Positions 1 through 5,884 of a DNA stretch of 11,513 nucleotides are shown here, one piece after another. Origin of the DNA: DASQDN01 sp035630195 (GTDB taxonomy: Bacteria; Acidobacteriota; Terriglobia; Bryobacterales; Bryobacteraceae); assembly GCA_035630195.1 (NCBI GenBank), contig DASQLD010000345.1, positions 1-11,513 on the forward strand, given 5' to 3'. The position numbers and the translations under genes are program-made. The notes under the pieces are model-generated. The model was given only the letters and a program-made list of their open reading frames with translations, ran no database searches and was not told the DNA's origin. Positions within the stretch are counted from its first letter, which is position 1. Every line of letters starts with the position of its first letter.

Positions 1-362
1 ATCGCGCTGGCCGTCACTCAGACGCAAGGGGCTGTGCTGAAGTTGTCGCACTGCCCACTTGGTACAGCAGTTCTGTGCTGGGGTCTAAGTTTCTTTTGTG
101 GTGCCCGGCATTGGGCTTACGTCAATTCCACCCTGTACGCGAACTTGGCCCTGGTGCGTGTGCAAGCTGGCCTTGACCCGCGTTCAGGACAGCATCCCGA
201 AAAGATTCAGGCTGCGAGTGAAGGAATCCGTGCGCCATCGAAGGAAATTCTGAAAGGGCCAGCAAATATGGCGTGGCACAGTTTCGGCTCCTGGCTGCCG
301 GGGCCGTGCTGTACGTTGTGTGGCACATCTTAGAAGTGTGGCTGCGGATTCCACGGACCTGA
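1..362 (+). pseudogene. 3' part of a small membrane protein gene, frameshifted
   Basis: A reading frame is open from the first base of the window (frame 1) and reads IALAVTQTQGAVLKLSHC, then a hydrophobic segment around LGTAVLCWGLSFFCG, then a soluble stretch including STLYANLALVRVQAG. Near position 231-235 the sensible reading moves to frame 3, giving ERASKYGVAQ, a second hydrophobic segment LLAAGAVLYVVW, and HILEVWLRIPRT before TGA at 360-362. The two hydrophobic helices split by one frameshift suggest a broken, or mis-sequenced, membrane protein whose 5' end lies outside the window. I do not recognise the family. An ATG-like start inside this stretch is not needed because the frame is already open at base 1. 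The coding call rests on protein-like composition only. Confidence 0.5.
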
Positions 363-418
363 CAATACATCCGAGCAGGTATTTCCCAATAACCTCCGTT
401 TATGATACGCAGTGCTGC

Positions 419-1022
419 ATGTCCAAAGCAGCTTCAACGTGCGTGGCCGTCTACGCCCGCGTATCGACGAAGGATAAGCGGCAAGATACAGCCAACCAGC
501 TTGACCAACTACGCCAGTTCGCTGCCACGCACGACTGGACCGTGGAGTATGAATACGTGGACCGCGGGCCACCGGCAAGCACTCCGACCGGGAACAGTTC
601 CAGAAGCTTTTCGCGGACGCGTCACAACGCAGGTTTGACGTGGTCCTGTTCTGGTCGCTGGACCAGTTCAGCCGAGAAGGTGTACGTGAATCGTTGAACC
701 ATCTTGAACGTTTAAACAGCTACGGTGTGGGCTACCGGTCCTTCACGGAATACTTTATTTCGTGCGGCATCTTCAAGGACGCGGTGCTGGGGATACTCGC
801 CACCATAGCCAAGCAGGAACGAGTAACGTGTCGGAGCGAACGCTGGCAGGGTTAGAACGTGCTCGAAAGGCAGGCCGACAGGCGGACGACCTCGCGTGAT
901 TGTGGACAAGTCGAAAGTGGAACGGTTGGCAAAGGCCGGGAAGAGTTTGTCGGCGATAGCGGACTCGACAGGAGCATCCCGGAAGCACCATACACAGGTT
1001 ACTGACCGACGTACTCAAGTGA
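419..1022 (+). pseudogene. Serine recombinase (resolvase/invertase family), broken by four frameshifts
   Basis: From ATG 419 the frame reads MSKAASTCVAVYARVSTKD, the N-terminal signature of the resolvase/invertase family with the nucleophile Ser at residue 16, then NQLDQLRQFAATHDW. The sensible frame then changes four times: near 566-568 (continuing ATGKHSDREQFQKLF, FDVVLFWSLDQFSREG, ILATIAKQERV), near 825-830 (VSERTLAGLERARKAGR), near 880-884 (GRPRVIVDKSKVERLAKAGKS, LSAIADSTGASR) and near 983-990 (IHRLLTDVLK, stop TGA 1020-1022). Joined together this is about 200 residues, normal for a small Tn3/Hin-type recombinase: catalytic domain, long E helix, and a C-terminal Hin-like helix-turn-helix. 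It cannot make a full-length product as written. No transposase or res-type site is evident beside it, so it reads as the relic of a lost mobile element. The many indels in one gene make decay more likely than a single sequencing error. Confidence 0.85.
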
Positions 1023-1317
1023 TCAGACATTTACGAGATTCGTCCAAGACTCAGTTACGTTCATTTTTCTGACTCGCTCCAACCTTAAGGTTTCATCATC
1101 CAGGAACAGGGCCCTTTCTCTGTTGGCATGCGTGGTGGTAAGACCCTGCGGCCTTGCCCGAACTGCTTCGTAGGCGTCTGACGAACCCAGGGGTCAGTCT
1201 GGGTGCGGCAGACCGATTCCCGGGGTTTGAGGTGCCCAATCTCTGACTTAACTCAGCTGCCTCGCGAATTTTGATGTTAAGCTGCTTTCTGCAAGATATT
1301 GTTTATTGGGAGTTCGT
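1023..1317. other. Intergenic stretch with no supported gene
   Basis: No convincing gene is seen. The minus strand is open for about 50 codons (stop complement at 1023-1025; reading includes SDAYEAVRARPQGLTTTH and LFLDDETLRLERVRKMN). It looks faintly protein-like but has no usable start codon and is closed upstream by a stop, so at best it is a remnant. The right end (about 1295-1317) is the leader of the secreted-protein gene and contains its ribosome binding site. Confidence 0.4.
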
Positions 1318-2502
1318 ATGTACCTGCTCCGCCTGTTTGTCCCTTCGCTCATTTGCATCGCTGTTCTTGCACAAAATAAGGGTACGAAATCTACTAGTTC
1401 GCAGACTTCGACTACTCCAAACCCGTCCTACAAGCCGTCGTCGTATGAGGCAATCTCGGAACGCGGGAAACAACTGAGACGCGAAAGCCAAATTCTGCAG
1501 AGAGACTGGGCCAGATTTGAGGCTAATGTCAATGAGCGTAGGCAAGCGTTCGCTGAAAAGGCCCTTGAAAAATCGACGGATGTGTTGAAGGGGGCAATGG
1601 ACTGTGGAATCAACCCCGCAGCCTGTAAAAAGCCACCTAGACTGAAGGATCTCCTCTCTTTGTCAAAAGAGCTTGGCGCGTGGACAGCGTCGACTGGGAG
1701 CGATCTTCTGGATCTCAGGGATGAGTACAACGGATTGGTGGCCCGCCAATTAAAAATGGACCGCGATATAAAGGGCGTGGCTCGGGAGCGGGACTCATCT
1801 AAGCCCCCTAAGAATCCTCCGCCCAAGCCACCACCCCCGACAACCGATCCTCTCCCTCTGATCGTTATCGATCACGGTCCCGGTTCGAACAGCCTCGACG
1901 ACTATAAGGACGACATCACCGTGTGGTGTTTTGAGACGAAAGGGGATCGATGCTTCGATGGAAGGCCCAAGGATTTCGAAGCGTTTCTAAAGAGACACCC
2001 GGAATTAGCGCGGAAACACGAAGCAATCAGGCAAGCACCTGATAATGCGATTACTGAAAAAAAGAACCCACCTGTGATTACTATCATGGTCTGCCCGGTA
2101 GAGTTATCGTACGATGAGTACCCGAACAACTTTTTCGGGTCGCCCGTTAAGTGTGCTATTGAGAGGCGAAACTTGGCCTGTTCTCGCAAATACTTGGCTG
2201 AACGGGAAGAAGTGGGCGAGTGCGCCAATCTTGGTGGTGAGAAGTATCGGAATTGCATGGATATTCGCGAGAAAAGGTTACTGAAGGAAGCTGAGGAGTG
2301 CAGTTATGAAAACTGTCGTGAACCATTCATGAATTGCCAAGAAAGATGTCCTAAGAGTGTATACCGCCCGACTAGGGAACCTGATAGCGTCCAACTTCGC
2401 CTAGAAGATAAGGAAGGGATTCGAGTATTCACAATAACACAATGCGAAGTACAGTGCATTCTCCAATACCACGCGTGTAATGGTTTCGGTGCCGTTCCAT
2501 AG
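1318..2502 (+). CDS. Secreted cysteine-rich protein with coiled-coil and proline-rich linker, function unknown
   Basis: The 394-residue product is not a family I recognise. ATG 1318 is chosen over TTG 1306 because GGGAG (1308-1312) sits 5 bases upstream. Residues 1-18 (MYLLRLFVPSLICIAVLA) form a short signal peptide with probable cleavage after A18, so export is likely. A charged, heptad-like helical region follows (about 44-158), then a proline-rich linker (about 161-180, PPKNPPPKPPPPTTDP), then a cysteine-rich C-terminal half with clusters at 204/212, 259-313, 328-344 and 376-387. The mature chain has 16 cysteines, an even number consistent with disulfides outside the cytoplasm. There is no CxxCH haem motif and no catalytic motif I can name. 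It is the only apparently intact gene in a run of broken ones, and its base composition seems lower in GC than the island and chromosomal genes to the right, hinting at separate acquisition. The open frame is solid; the function is unknown. Confidence 0.75.
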   Translation: MYLLRLFVPSLICIAVLAQNKGTKSTSSQTSTTPNPSYKPSSYEAISERGKQLRRESQILQRDWARFEANVNERRQAFAEKALEKSTDVLKGAMDCGINPAACKKPPRLKDLLSLSKELGAWTASTGSDLLDLRDEYNGLVARQLKMDRDIKGVARERDSSKPPKNPPPKPPPPTTDPLPLIVIDHGPGSNSLDDYKDDITVWCFETKGDRCFDGRPKDFEAFLKRHPELARKHEAIRQAPDNAITEKKNPPVITIMVCPVELSYDEYPNNFFGSPVKCAIERRNLACSRKYLAEREEVGECANLGGEKYRNCMDIREKRLLKEAEECSYENCREPFMNCQERCPKSVYRPTREPDSVQLRLEDKEGIRVFTITQCEVQCILQYHACNGFGAVP

Positions 2503-2571
2503 AGCAATCCAGTTAAGAAAAAGAACCCTTCGCATACGATTCGGATTCGTCAGTGCTGTGATACAGGACCA

Positions 2572-3127
2572 GTGTTCGAGCGATCCATCGATAGCATCGC
2601 GCGAATCTATGCCGTCGTGATTGGCGTGGCGCTCTCCGCGTCAGTCAAGACTCTAATCACAGAGCACAGTAGCGGCGACCCGGATCTGAGCTCTAGGATC
2701 TGGATCGGCATGCCAGCATTCGTTGCCTTCGTCGTTACGCTCGTGCCGTTCTGGCATGGGATGAACCGTCACCTCGACCGCAGCTATTTGGAAAAGAAGC
2801 AGGGACCGGCCGAGCAGGGTAGTCTACTGATCGATTTTCTTATCTTTTTCCTCGAAGCGATCTTGCTGTTCATTGCCGGGTCCTCGTTGCGACATGATGA
2901 CGTTTTACCTCGTCGGAGTAGTGCTCGCAATCGATATGGCAACGGTGCTGAAGGCGCATCTCATCCATTCTCCCGACGAGAAATCTCACGTGAAGAGATG
3001 GGCGACGATCAACGTTCTCGTGGGTATGCCTGCCGTGATCATCATGTTGTATCCCCTCGAGCACAAACCGCTGGCGCTTATGCTGCTAGCAGTACTGCGG
3101 TCGGGGTTCGATTACGCCTTCTGCTAG
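2572..3127 (+). pseudogene. Multi-pass inner-membrane protein with a central frameshift
   Basis: The first half, from GTG 2572 (MFERSIDSIARIYAVVIG), has hydrophobic segments near residues 8-30, 42-62 and 84-103. Near 2875-2885 the frame that still reads as a membrane protein is shifted by one base and continues DMMTFYLVGVVLAIDMATV, HLIHSPDEKSHVKRW, INVLVGMPAVIIMLYPL and LALMLLAVLRSGFDYAFC, stopping at TAG 3125-3127. Joined, the product would be about 185 residues with some six membrane segments. The original frame instead runs on to 3372 through a basic, low-quality sequence that looks non-genuine. The start has only a weak AGGA (2565-2568), 3 bases away. I do not recognise the family. It lies 69 bp downstream of the secreted-protein gene on the same strand and may once have been co-transcribed. 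One extra base is enough to explain the break, so a sequencing error is possible. Confidence 0.65.
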
Positions 3128-3303
3128 GATTTCTACTTTCCCAATCCGCCGCAGGGCGATCAGACCTAGCCCTTCAGAGAGACACCGGCTTGGACCGTCA
3201 GACTTGGGCAATTTTGGGTAATGCGCGTTGGAAGCGTTGGCAAATATGGCAGTGTGAGCAACGAATGATCTATAACTTACAGATGTGTCAAGGCCGTCAA
3301 GGC

Positions 3304-3324
3304 TTCGAATCCCACCCTCACCGC
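3304..3324 (+). other. tRNA-3'-end-like fragment, possible old attachment-site remnant
   Basis: The sequence reads as a T-loop (TTCGAAT), the 3' strand of a T-stem (CCCAC), a 7-base acceptor strand (CCTCACC) and a G discriminator, as in the last third of a type II tRNA such as tRNA-Ser. The 5' T-stem partner (expected GTGGG) is absent: the bases before the T-loop are AAGGC. No acceptor partner precedes it at tRNA distance, and CGC stands where CCA would be. It is therefore not a tRNA gene. Match to only the 3' part of a tRNA is what an attachment-site scar looks like, but chance is possible. It is unrelated in sequence to, and opposite in orientation from, the tRNA-Arg at 8418-8493. Confidence 0.3.
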
Positions 3325-3651
3325 GCCTTCGCCCGGATTGCTCCTGTGAAACGCAATTGGGGCCTGCGGTGAGCGTGGGTGCCACCTACCGGTATCGCGT
3401 TCTCCGGTCCCGACTGTCGACATTGTTTTCGATATGGACGGCTCGTCAATAAGGCTCGGCGCGGCCCTGCTCCCATTCCTACCGCGCGAGTTCGGTCAGC
3501 GCAATATTGCATACTGGTGAGGACCGCCTCCTCAAAGTCTACTTCGAAGTCCGCTAGGTCTACCCAGGCCACAGCGGTACTCGACATTTACTATCCGACG
3601 GCAGTGTTGCGCCGAGGGAAGAATTTGGCGTAGTCCGGAATGCCGTATGGG

Positions 3652-3784
3652 CTAGTTTGGCAATTTGGCCCAACTATATACGTGAAGACCTTGCCATTCT
3701 ACTCGAGGTATTTTGTTATCAACGGGTTGTAATTCGGCAGGCGGTCCGGTGAAACATGCTCGAAACTGCCCCCTGCCAAACTAG
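3652..3784. repeat. 11-bp perfect inverted repeat flanking about 111 bp
   Basis: CTAGTTTGGCA at 3652-3662 is matched by its exact reverse complement TGCCAAACTAG at 3774-3784; the right arm ends 9 bases before the helicase stop codon. The arms are too far apart for a rho-independent terminator and no T-run follows. They might be ends of a vanished small element or paired binding sites. An 11-bp match over so short a distance is unlikely but not impossible by chance. Confidence 0.35.
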
Positions 3785-3793
3785 GATGTGGAT

Positions 3794-5230
3794 TCATGGC
3801 GGCATTCCCGGGCGGCTGGCGGACATATAGTAGCGGATCGTGTTGTGGCGCTGACGCCGCGCTTCAATCGAACCGTTCAGAACCCACTCGTTCAGCGTTT
3901 CAACTAGGCGGTGTTGACTGAGTCCCTCCTTTGCTCCGAGGCCGATCAGCTCCTTCTGATTTGCGCCCGGATGAATGGTTATCAGGTTGCGCAAGATGTC
4001 GGCGGCCGATCGAAGCGGTAAGTCCAAGGGCACGAAGACATCGTCCTTGTATTCGATGCGAATGGGCTGCTCCGGGCCCGTGCGCGTCTTATATGGCTTC
4101 AGCAGGAAGCGGCCGAGAGCGTCGCCAGCATTGGATCCATCATCGCGGCTGAGCAGCCAGCCGTTATCGACCGCGGCGCGAATGTCGCTGCTGCCGCGAT
4201 AGTCGCTCTGCCCCTTTTCCGACCGATGGTGAAGTATCAGGTTGGCTGAGCCGAGTGCTGCCAGGTACCGGTAGCAGGTCATATGGTTCCGCATTTCGAA
4301 GGAACTGTTTTCATCACAACCTGCAAAGGCAATCAGTGAATCCCAGACGATCAGCGGCTTTGTCCGCCGCGCATATTCGACAATCGCCGTGTTATGCGGC
4401 CCTGGCGGGTTATGACCTTCCCACCAGGTGCCCCAAACGATCAGGCGGTTGTCGAGATCGGGGATGCCTAGGCGAAACAGACGATCCTTGATCGTTGCCG
4501 CCGGATTCTCCCTGTCGAGAATGAGCACAGGCCTCTGAATGGTCGCACGCCCCAGGAACGGTTCTCCTCGCGCTACCGCTGCCGCGGCAGCCAGAGCGAG
4601 TGTGGATTTGCCGTCTCCACTTTCCCCTGACCACATGGTGACTGCGGCTGACGCAATCAGGCCATCGATCAGATAGGAGGTCTTACTCTCGAATCTCCAG
4701 ATTGATGGCACCTGTTGCAGAACGTCGTCCCTGGCACAGTTTGCGCTGATTTCAGCGAGGCCGTTCTGGGCTCTGGAGATCAGCGCTGCCGGGCTGTCCG
4801 TTTCGAGCAGAGCCTCCTTTTGCAGCGCATCCGCCGCGAAGATAATGCGGCGTAGAGCGGATTTCTTTCTGACAAGTTCAACATGAGCGTCGATGTTCAG
4901 CACTTTCGATAATCCGTCGTCGAGTGACGCTAGATAGCTCAAGCCGCCCACAGCTGCTAGCTTCCCATTGTTCTTCAGCTCGTCGGACACGGTCACCAAA
5001 TCGATGCTTTCCCCGCGATTGTGAAGTGCCTTCATGCTGGAGAAAATTTGACGGTGCTTCTCGAGGTCGAAATCGCTTGCGCTCAACGAGAGTTGAACCG
5101 CCGCAAAGTTTCGGGCACCCGTCAGAATCGAACTGAGAACCAAGCGTTCCGCATCGTGGTTGGCAGGCAACCCCGTCTCCAGAGGTTCTGGCGCATCGCG
5201 CTTTTTTTGTGCTCTGCTGGGATGAGACAT
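3794..5230 (-). CDS. Replication helicase: DnaB-type N-terminal domain joined to RepA-like ATPase
   Basis: The 478-residue product probably loads or drives DNA unwinding during replication of the integrative element. Residues 21-120 (LPANHDAERLVLSSIL onward) match the DnaB helicase N-terminal domain, used in helicase assembly and primase contact. Residues 185-400 are a RecA-fold ATPase of the RepA/AAA_25 type: Walker A GESGDGKST at 202-210, Walker B IVWDSL with D297, an LILHHRSEKG strand at 331-340, and RGSSDIRAAVDNGW at 345-358, the RepA-type motif, instead of the usual DnaB C-terminal helicase motifs. Residues 408-470 form a probable winged-helix tail. ATG 5230 is preferred because the DnaB homology begins 20 residues later and GAGGA lies upstream; the frame stays open to 5401, but that extension has no ribosome binding site and no family-like sequence. 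It lies downstream of and parallel to the excisionase-like gene (gap 309 bp). The domain assignments are strong; the role in element replication is inferred from context. Confidence 0.85.
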   Translation of the reverse strand: MSHPSRAQKKRDAPEPLETGLPANHDAERLVLSSILTGARNFAAVQLSLSASDFDLEKHRQIFSSMKALHNRGESIDLVTVSDELKNNGKLAAVGGLSYLASLDDGLSKVLNIDAHVELVRKKSALRRIIFAADALQKEALLETDSPAALISRAQNGLAEISANCARDDVLQQVPSIWRFESKTSYLIDGLIASAAVTMWSGESGDGKSTLALAAAAAVARGEPFLGRATIQRPVLILDRENPAATIKDRLFRLGIPDLDNRLIVWGTWWEGHNPPGPHNTAIVEYARRTKPLIVWDSLIAFAGCDENSSFEMRNHMTCYRYLAALGSANLILHHRSEKGQSDYRGSSDIRAAVDNGWLLSRDDGSNAGDALGRFLLKPYKTRTGPEQPIRIEYKDDVFVPLDLPLRSAADILRNLITIHPGANQKELIGLGAKEGLSQHRLVETLNEWVLNGSIEARRQRHNTIRYYMSASRPGMPP

Positions 5231-5428
5231 GACCTGCGCGTCCTCAAACCTTTGATTGCGTAGACGAGCTACGATGAATTGAACACGGTGTCCGTGTGAC
5301 CGCATCAGCAAACGGAATATTGAAAGCAGCACGGGTACAATGCCGCGAGCTTGATTGCTACAAGTCGTTCGAAGGCTTTGTTCGGAATTCAGCGATCGCA
5401 ACTAAGCCGGCAAAGTAGAAGATTGCTC

Positions 5429-5456
5429 CTCGAAGATATCTGCAGATGGCTCGAAG
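5429..5456. repeat. Two CTCGAAG direct repeats flanking an ATCTGCAGAT palindrome
   Basis: CTCGAAG occurs at 5429-5435 and 5450-5456, a 21-bp period or two helical turns. Between them are the overlapping palindromes AGATATCT (5434-5441) and ATCTGCAGAT (5438-5447). The same-face spacing suits a DNA-binding protein such as an initiator or the excisionase-like protein. No function is shown by sequence alone. Confidence 0.35.
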
Positions 5457-5458
5457 TG

Positions 5459-5495
5459 ACAGGGGGCTTTGACCTCTTTGTTTGAACTCCCCTGT
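5459..5495. repeat. 7-bp inverted repeat, possible hairpin
   Basis: ACAGGGG at 5459-5465 pairs with CCCCTGT at 5489-5495 across a 23-base loop. On the minus strand it follows the excisionase-like stop by about 45 bases, but no T-run follows, so it is a poor rho-independent terminator. It could be an operator or structured leader in front of the helicase gene. Confidence 0.3.
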
Positions 5496-5539
5496 TGTGG
5501 CGGAGCGACACTCGCCCTTTCTTTTAACGCGTTTACCTC

Positions 5540-5764
5540 TCAGCGGTTGGGAGCGTCGCCCGAGTCAAAGCCTCCACCGGCAGTATCCAACCAGCGATCG
5601 AGCGCTGTTCTTGGAATCATAATCCGCCGACCCATCTTTATGTGAGGGACCGTTCCCTCGCGAATGCCTTTGTACATTGCGACAACTCCGAAACCGGCGA
5701 TCTTGGCAGCCTCTTTTACGGTGTAGCTCTTCCGCTCGTTCGCGGTCGGACGTATATGTGTCAT
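5540..5764 (-). CDS. Excisionase/AlpA-like helix-turn-helix DNA-binding protein
   Basis: This 74-residue protein consists almost wholly of one MerR/excisionase-type winged helix-turn-helix: YTVKEAAKIAGFGVVAMYKG (about 14-33) as the HTH, REGTVPHIKMGRRIMIPRTAL as the wing, and RWLD closing the domain. Such proteins direct integrase toward excision (Xis) or activate island genes (AlpA). The start at ATG 5764 is supported by AAGGAG on the minus strand (complement of 5774-5779), 9 bases upstream. It lies divergent from the zinc-finger gene and parallel to the helicase gene, the usual place for a recombination directionality factor or switch regulator. Its own upstream region carries a candidate promoter and a 12-bp repeat pair it could bind. 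Domain class is confident; whether it is Xis, a transcription factor or both is open. Confidence 0.85.
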   Translation of the reverse strand: MTHIRPTANERKSYTVKEAAKIAGFGVVAMYKGIREGTVPHIKMGRRIMIPRTALDRWLDTAGGGFDSGDAPNR

Positions 5765-5777
5765 CCGGTGTGTCTCC

Positions 5778-5806
5778 TTGCTATTCTGTTACGGCTCGAA
5801 TATAAT
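5778..5806 (+). promoter_or_regulatory. Candidate promoter for the zinc-finger gene
   Basis: A -35-like TTGCTA (5778-5783, 4 of 6 matches) is followed after exactly 17 bp by a perfect TATAAT (5801-5806). Transcription would start near 5813, giving a leader of about 70 bases before ATG 5885. The -35 overlaps the complement of the excisionase-like gene's ribosome binding site. One 12-bp repeat (5788-5799) fills most of the spacer. Confidence 0.55.
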
Positions 5807-5849
5807 CATGCATAACATTTATAAATAGAGTATTAGCGTTACGGATCGA
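5788..5849. repeat. 12-bp direct repeat pair (GTTACGGnTCGA), candidate operators
   Basis: GTTACGGCTCGA (5788-5799) and GTTACGGATCGA (5838-5849) match at 11 of 12 positions and start exactly 50 bp apart, close to five helical turns. The DNA between them is AT-rich. Each lies in the -35/-10 spacer of one of the two candidate promoters. The natural ligand to test is the excisionase-like protein or the zinc-finger protein. Confidence 0.5.
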
Positions 5850-5858
5850 GGCTGTCAA
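5830..5858 (-). promoter_or_regulatory. Candidate promoter for the excisionase-like gene
   Basis: On the minus strand a perfect -35 TTGACA (complement of 5853-5858) is followed after 17 bp by TAATAC (complement of 5830-5835), or after 18 bp by AATACT, a weak -10 with 3-4 matches. Transcription would start near 5823 and run left through the opposing promoter to ATG 5764. The second 12-bp repeat (5838-5849) lies in the spacer. Confidence 0.45.
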
Positions 5859-5884
5859 GGTGTTTGTGTAACAAGGAAGTGACT

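Larger units (their letters stand above)
3128..3793. other. Gene-free stretch between decayed region and island core
   Basis: Frames in this 666-bp stretch are short and mutually overlapping and none has a convincing ribosome binding site. The best is an 89-codon minus-strand frame at 3318-3587 whose N-terminal part (MSSTAVAWVDLADFEVDFEE) looks protein-like but whose C-terminal half does not. Two small sequence signals are listed separately: a tRNA-3'-end-like run at 3304-3324 and an 11-bp inverted repeat at 3652-3662/3774-3784. The left boundary of the integrative element could lie here, but no copy of the tRNA-Arg 3' end was found. Confidence 0.45.
5231..5539. other. 309-bp leader between excisionase-like gene and helicase gene, with short repeats
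   Basis: No gene is supported here. The stretch holds the helicase leader, a pair of direct repeats around a palindrome (5429-5456) and a 7-bp inverted repeat (5459-5495), described separately. An open minus-strand frame (to 5401) continues into the helicase gene but looks untranslated. The length and the clustered repeats make it a plausible control or replication-origin region for the element; this is inference. Confidence 0.35.

Noticed and set aside
262..3250. Direct repeat GCAAATATGGC at 262-272 and 3240-3250
   Set aside because: Several 11-bp matches are expected by chance in a window of this size, and nothing else is shared around the two copies.
2890..3372. Long C-terminal continuation of the first membrane-protein frame
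   Set aside because: After the frameshift it becomes arginine- and serine-rich with no membrane helices, while another frame carries the helices on.
3318..3587. Minus-strand 89-codon frame as a small gene
   Set aside because: No ribosome binding site, and only the first 20 or so residues look protein-like; the rest is low quality and overlaps the tRNA-like fragment.
3711..3722. TTATCAAC as a DnaA box
   Set aside because: It departs from TTATCCACA at several positions and is a single copy.
3759..3777. Weak resemblance of CTCGAAACTGCCCCCTGCC to the tRNA-Arg T-arm complement, as a possible left attachment site
   Set aside because: Only CTCGAA and CTGC match without gaps; flanking acceptor-stem sequence does not match, so it is not a credible duplicate.
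5231..5401. N-terminal extension of the helicase to an upstream start at 5401 or 5305
   Set aside because: The extension lacks a ribosome binding site and family-like sequence; ATG 5230 fits the DnaB-type N-terminus.
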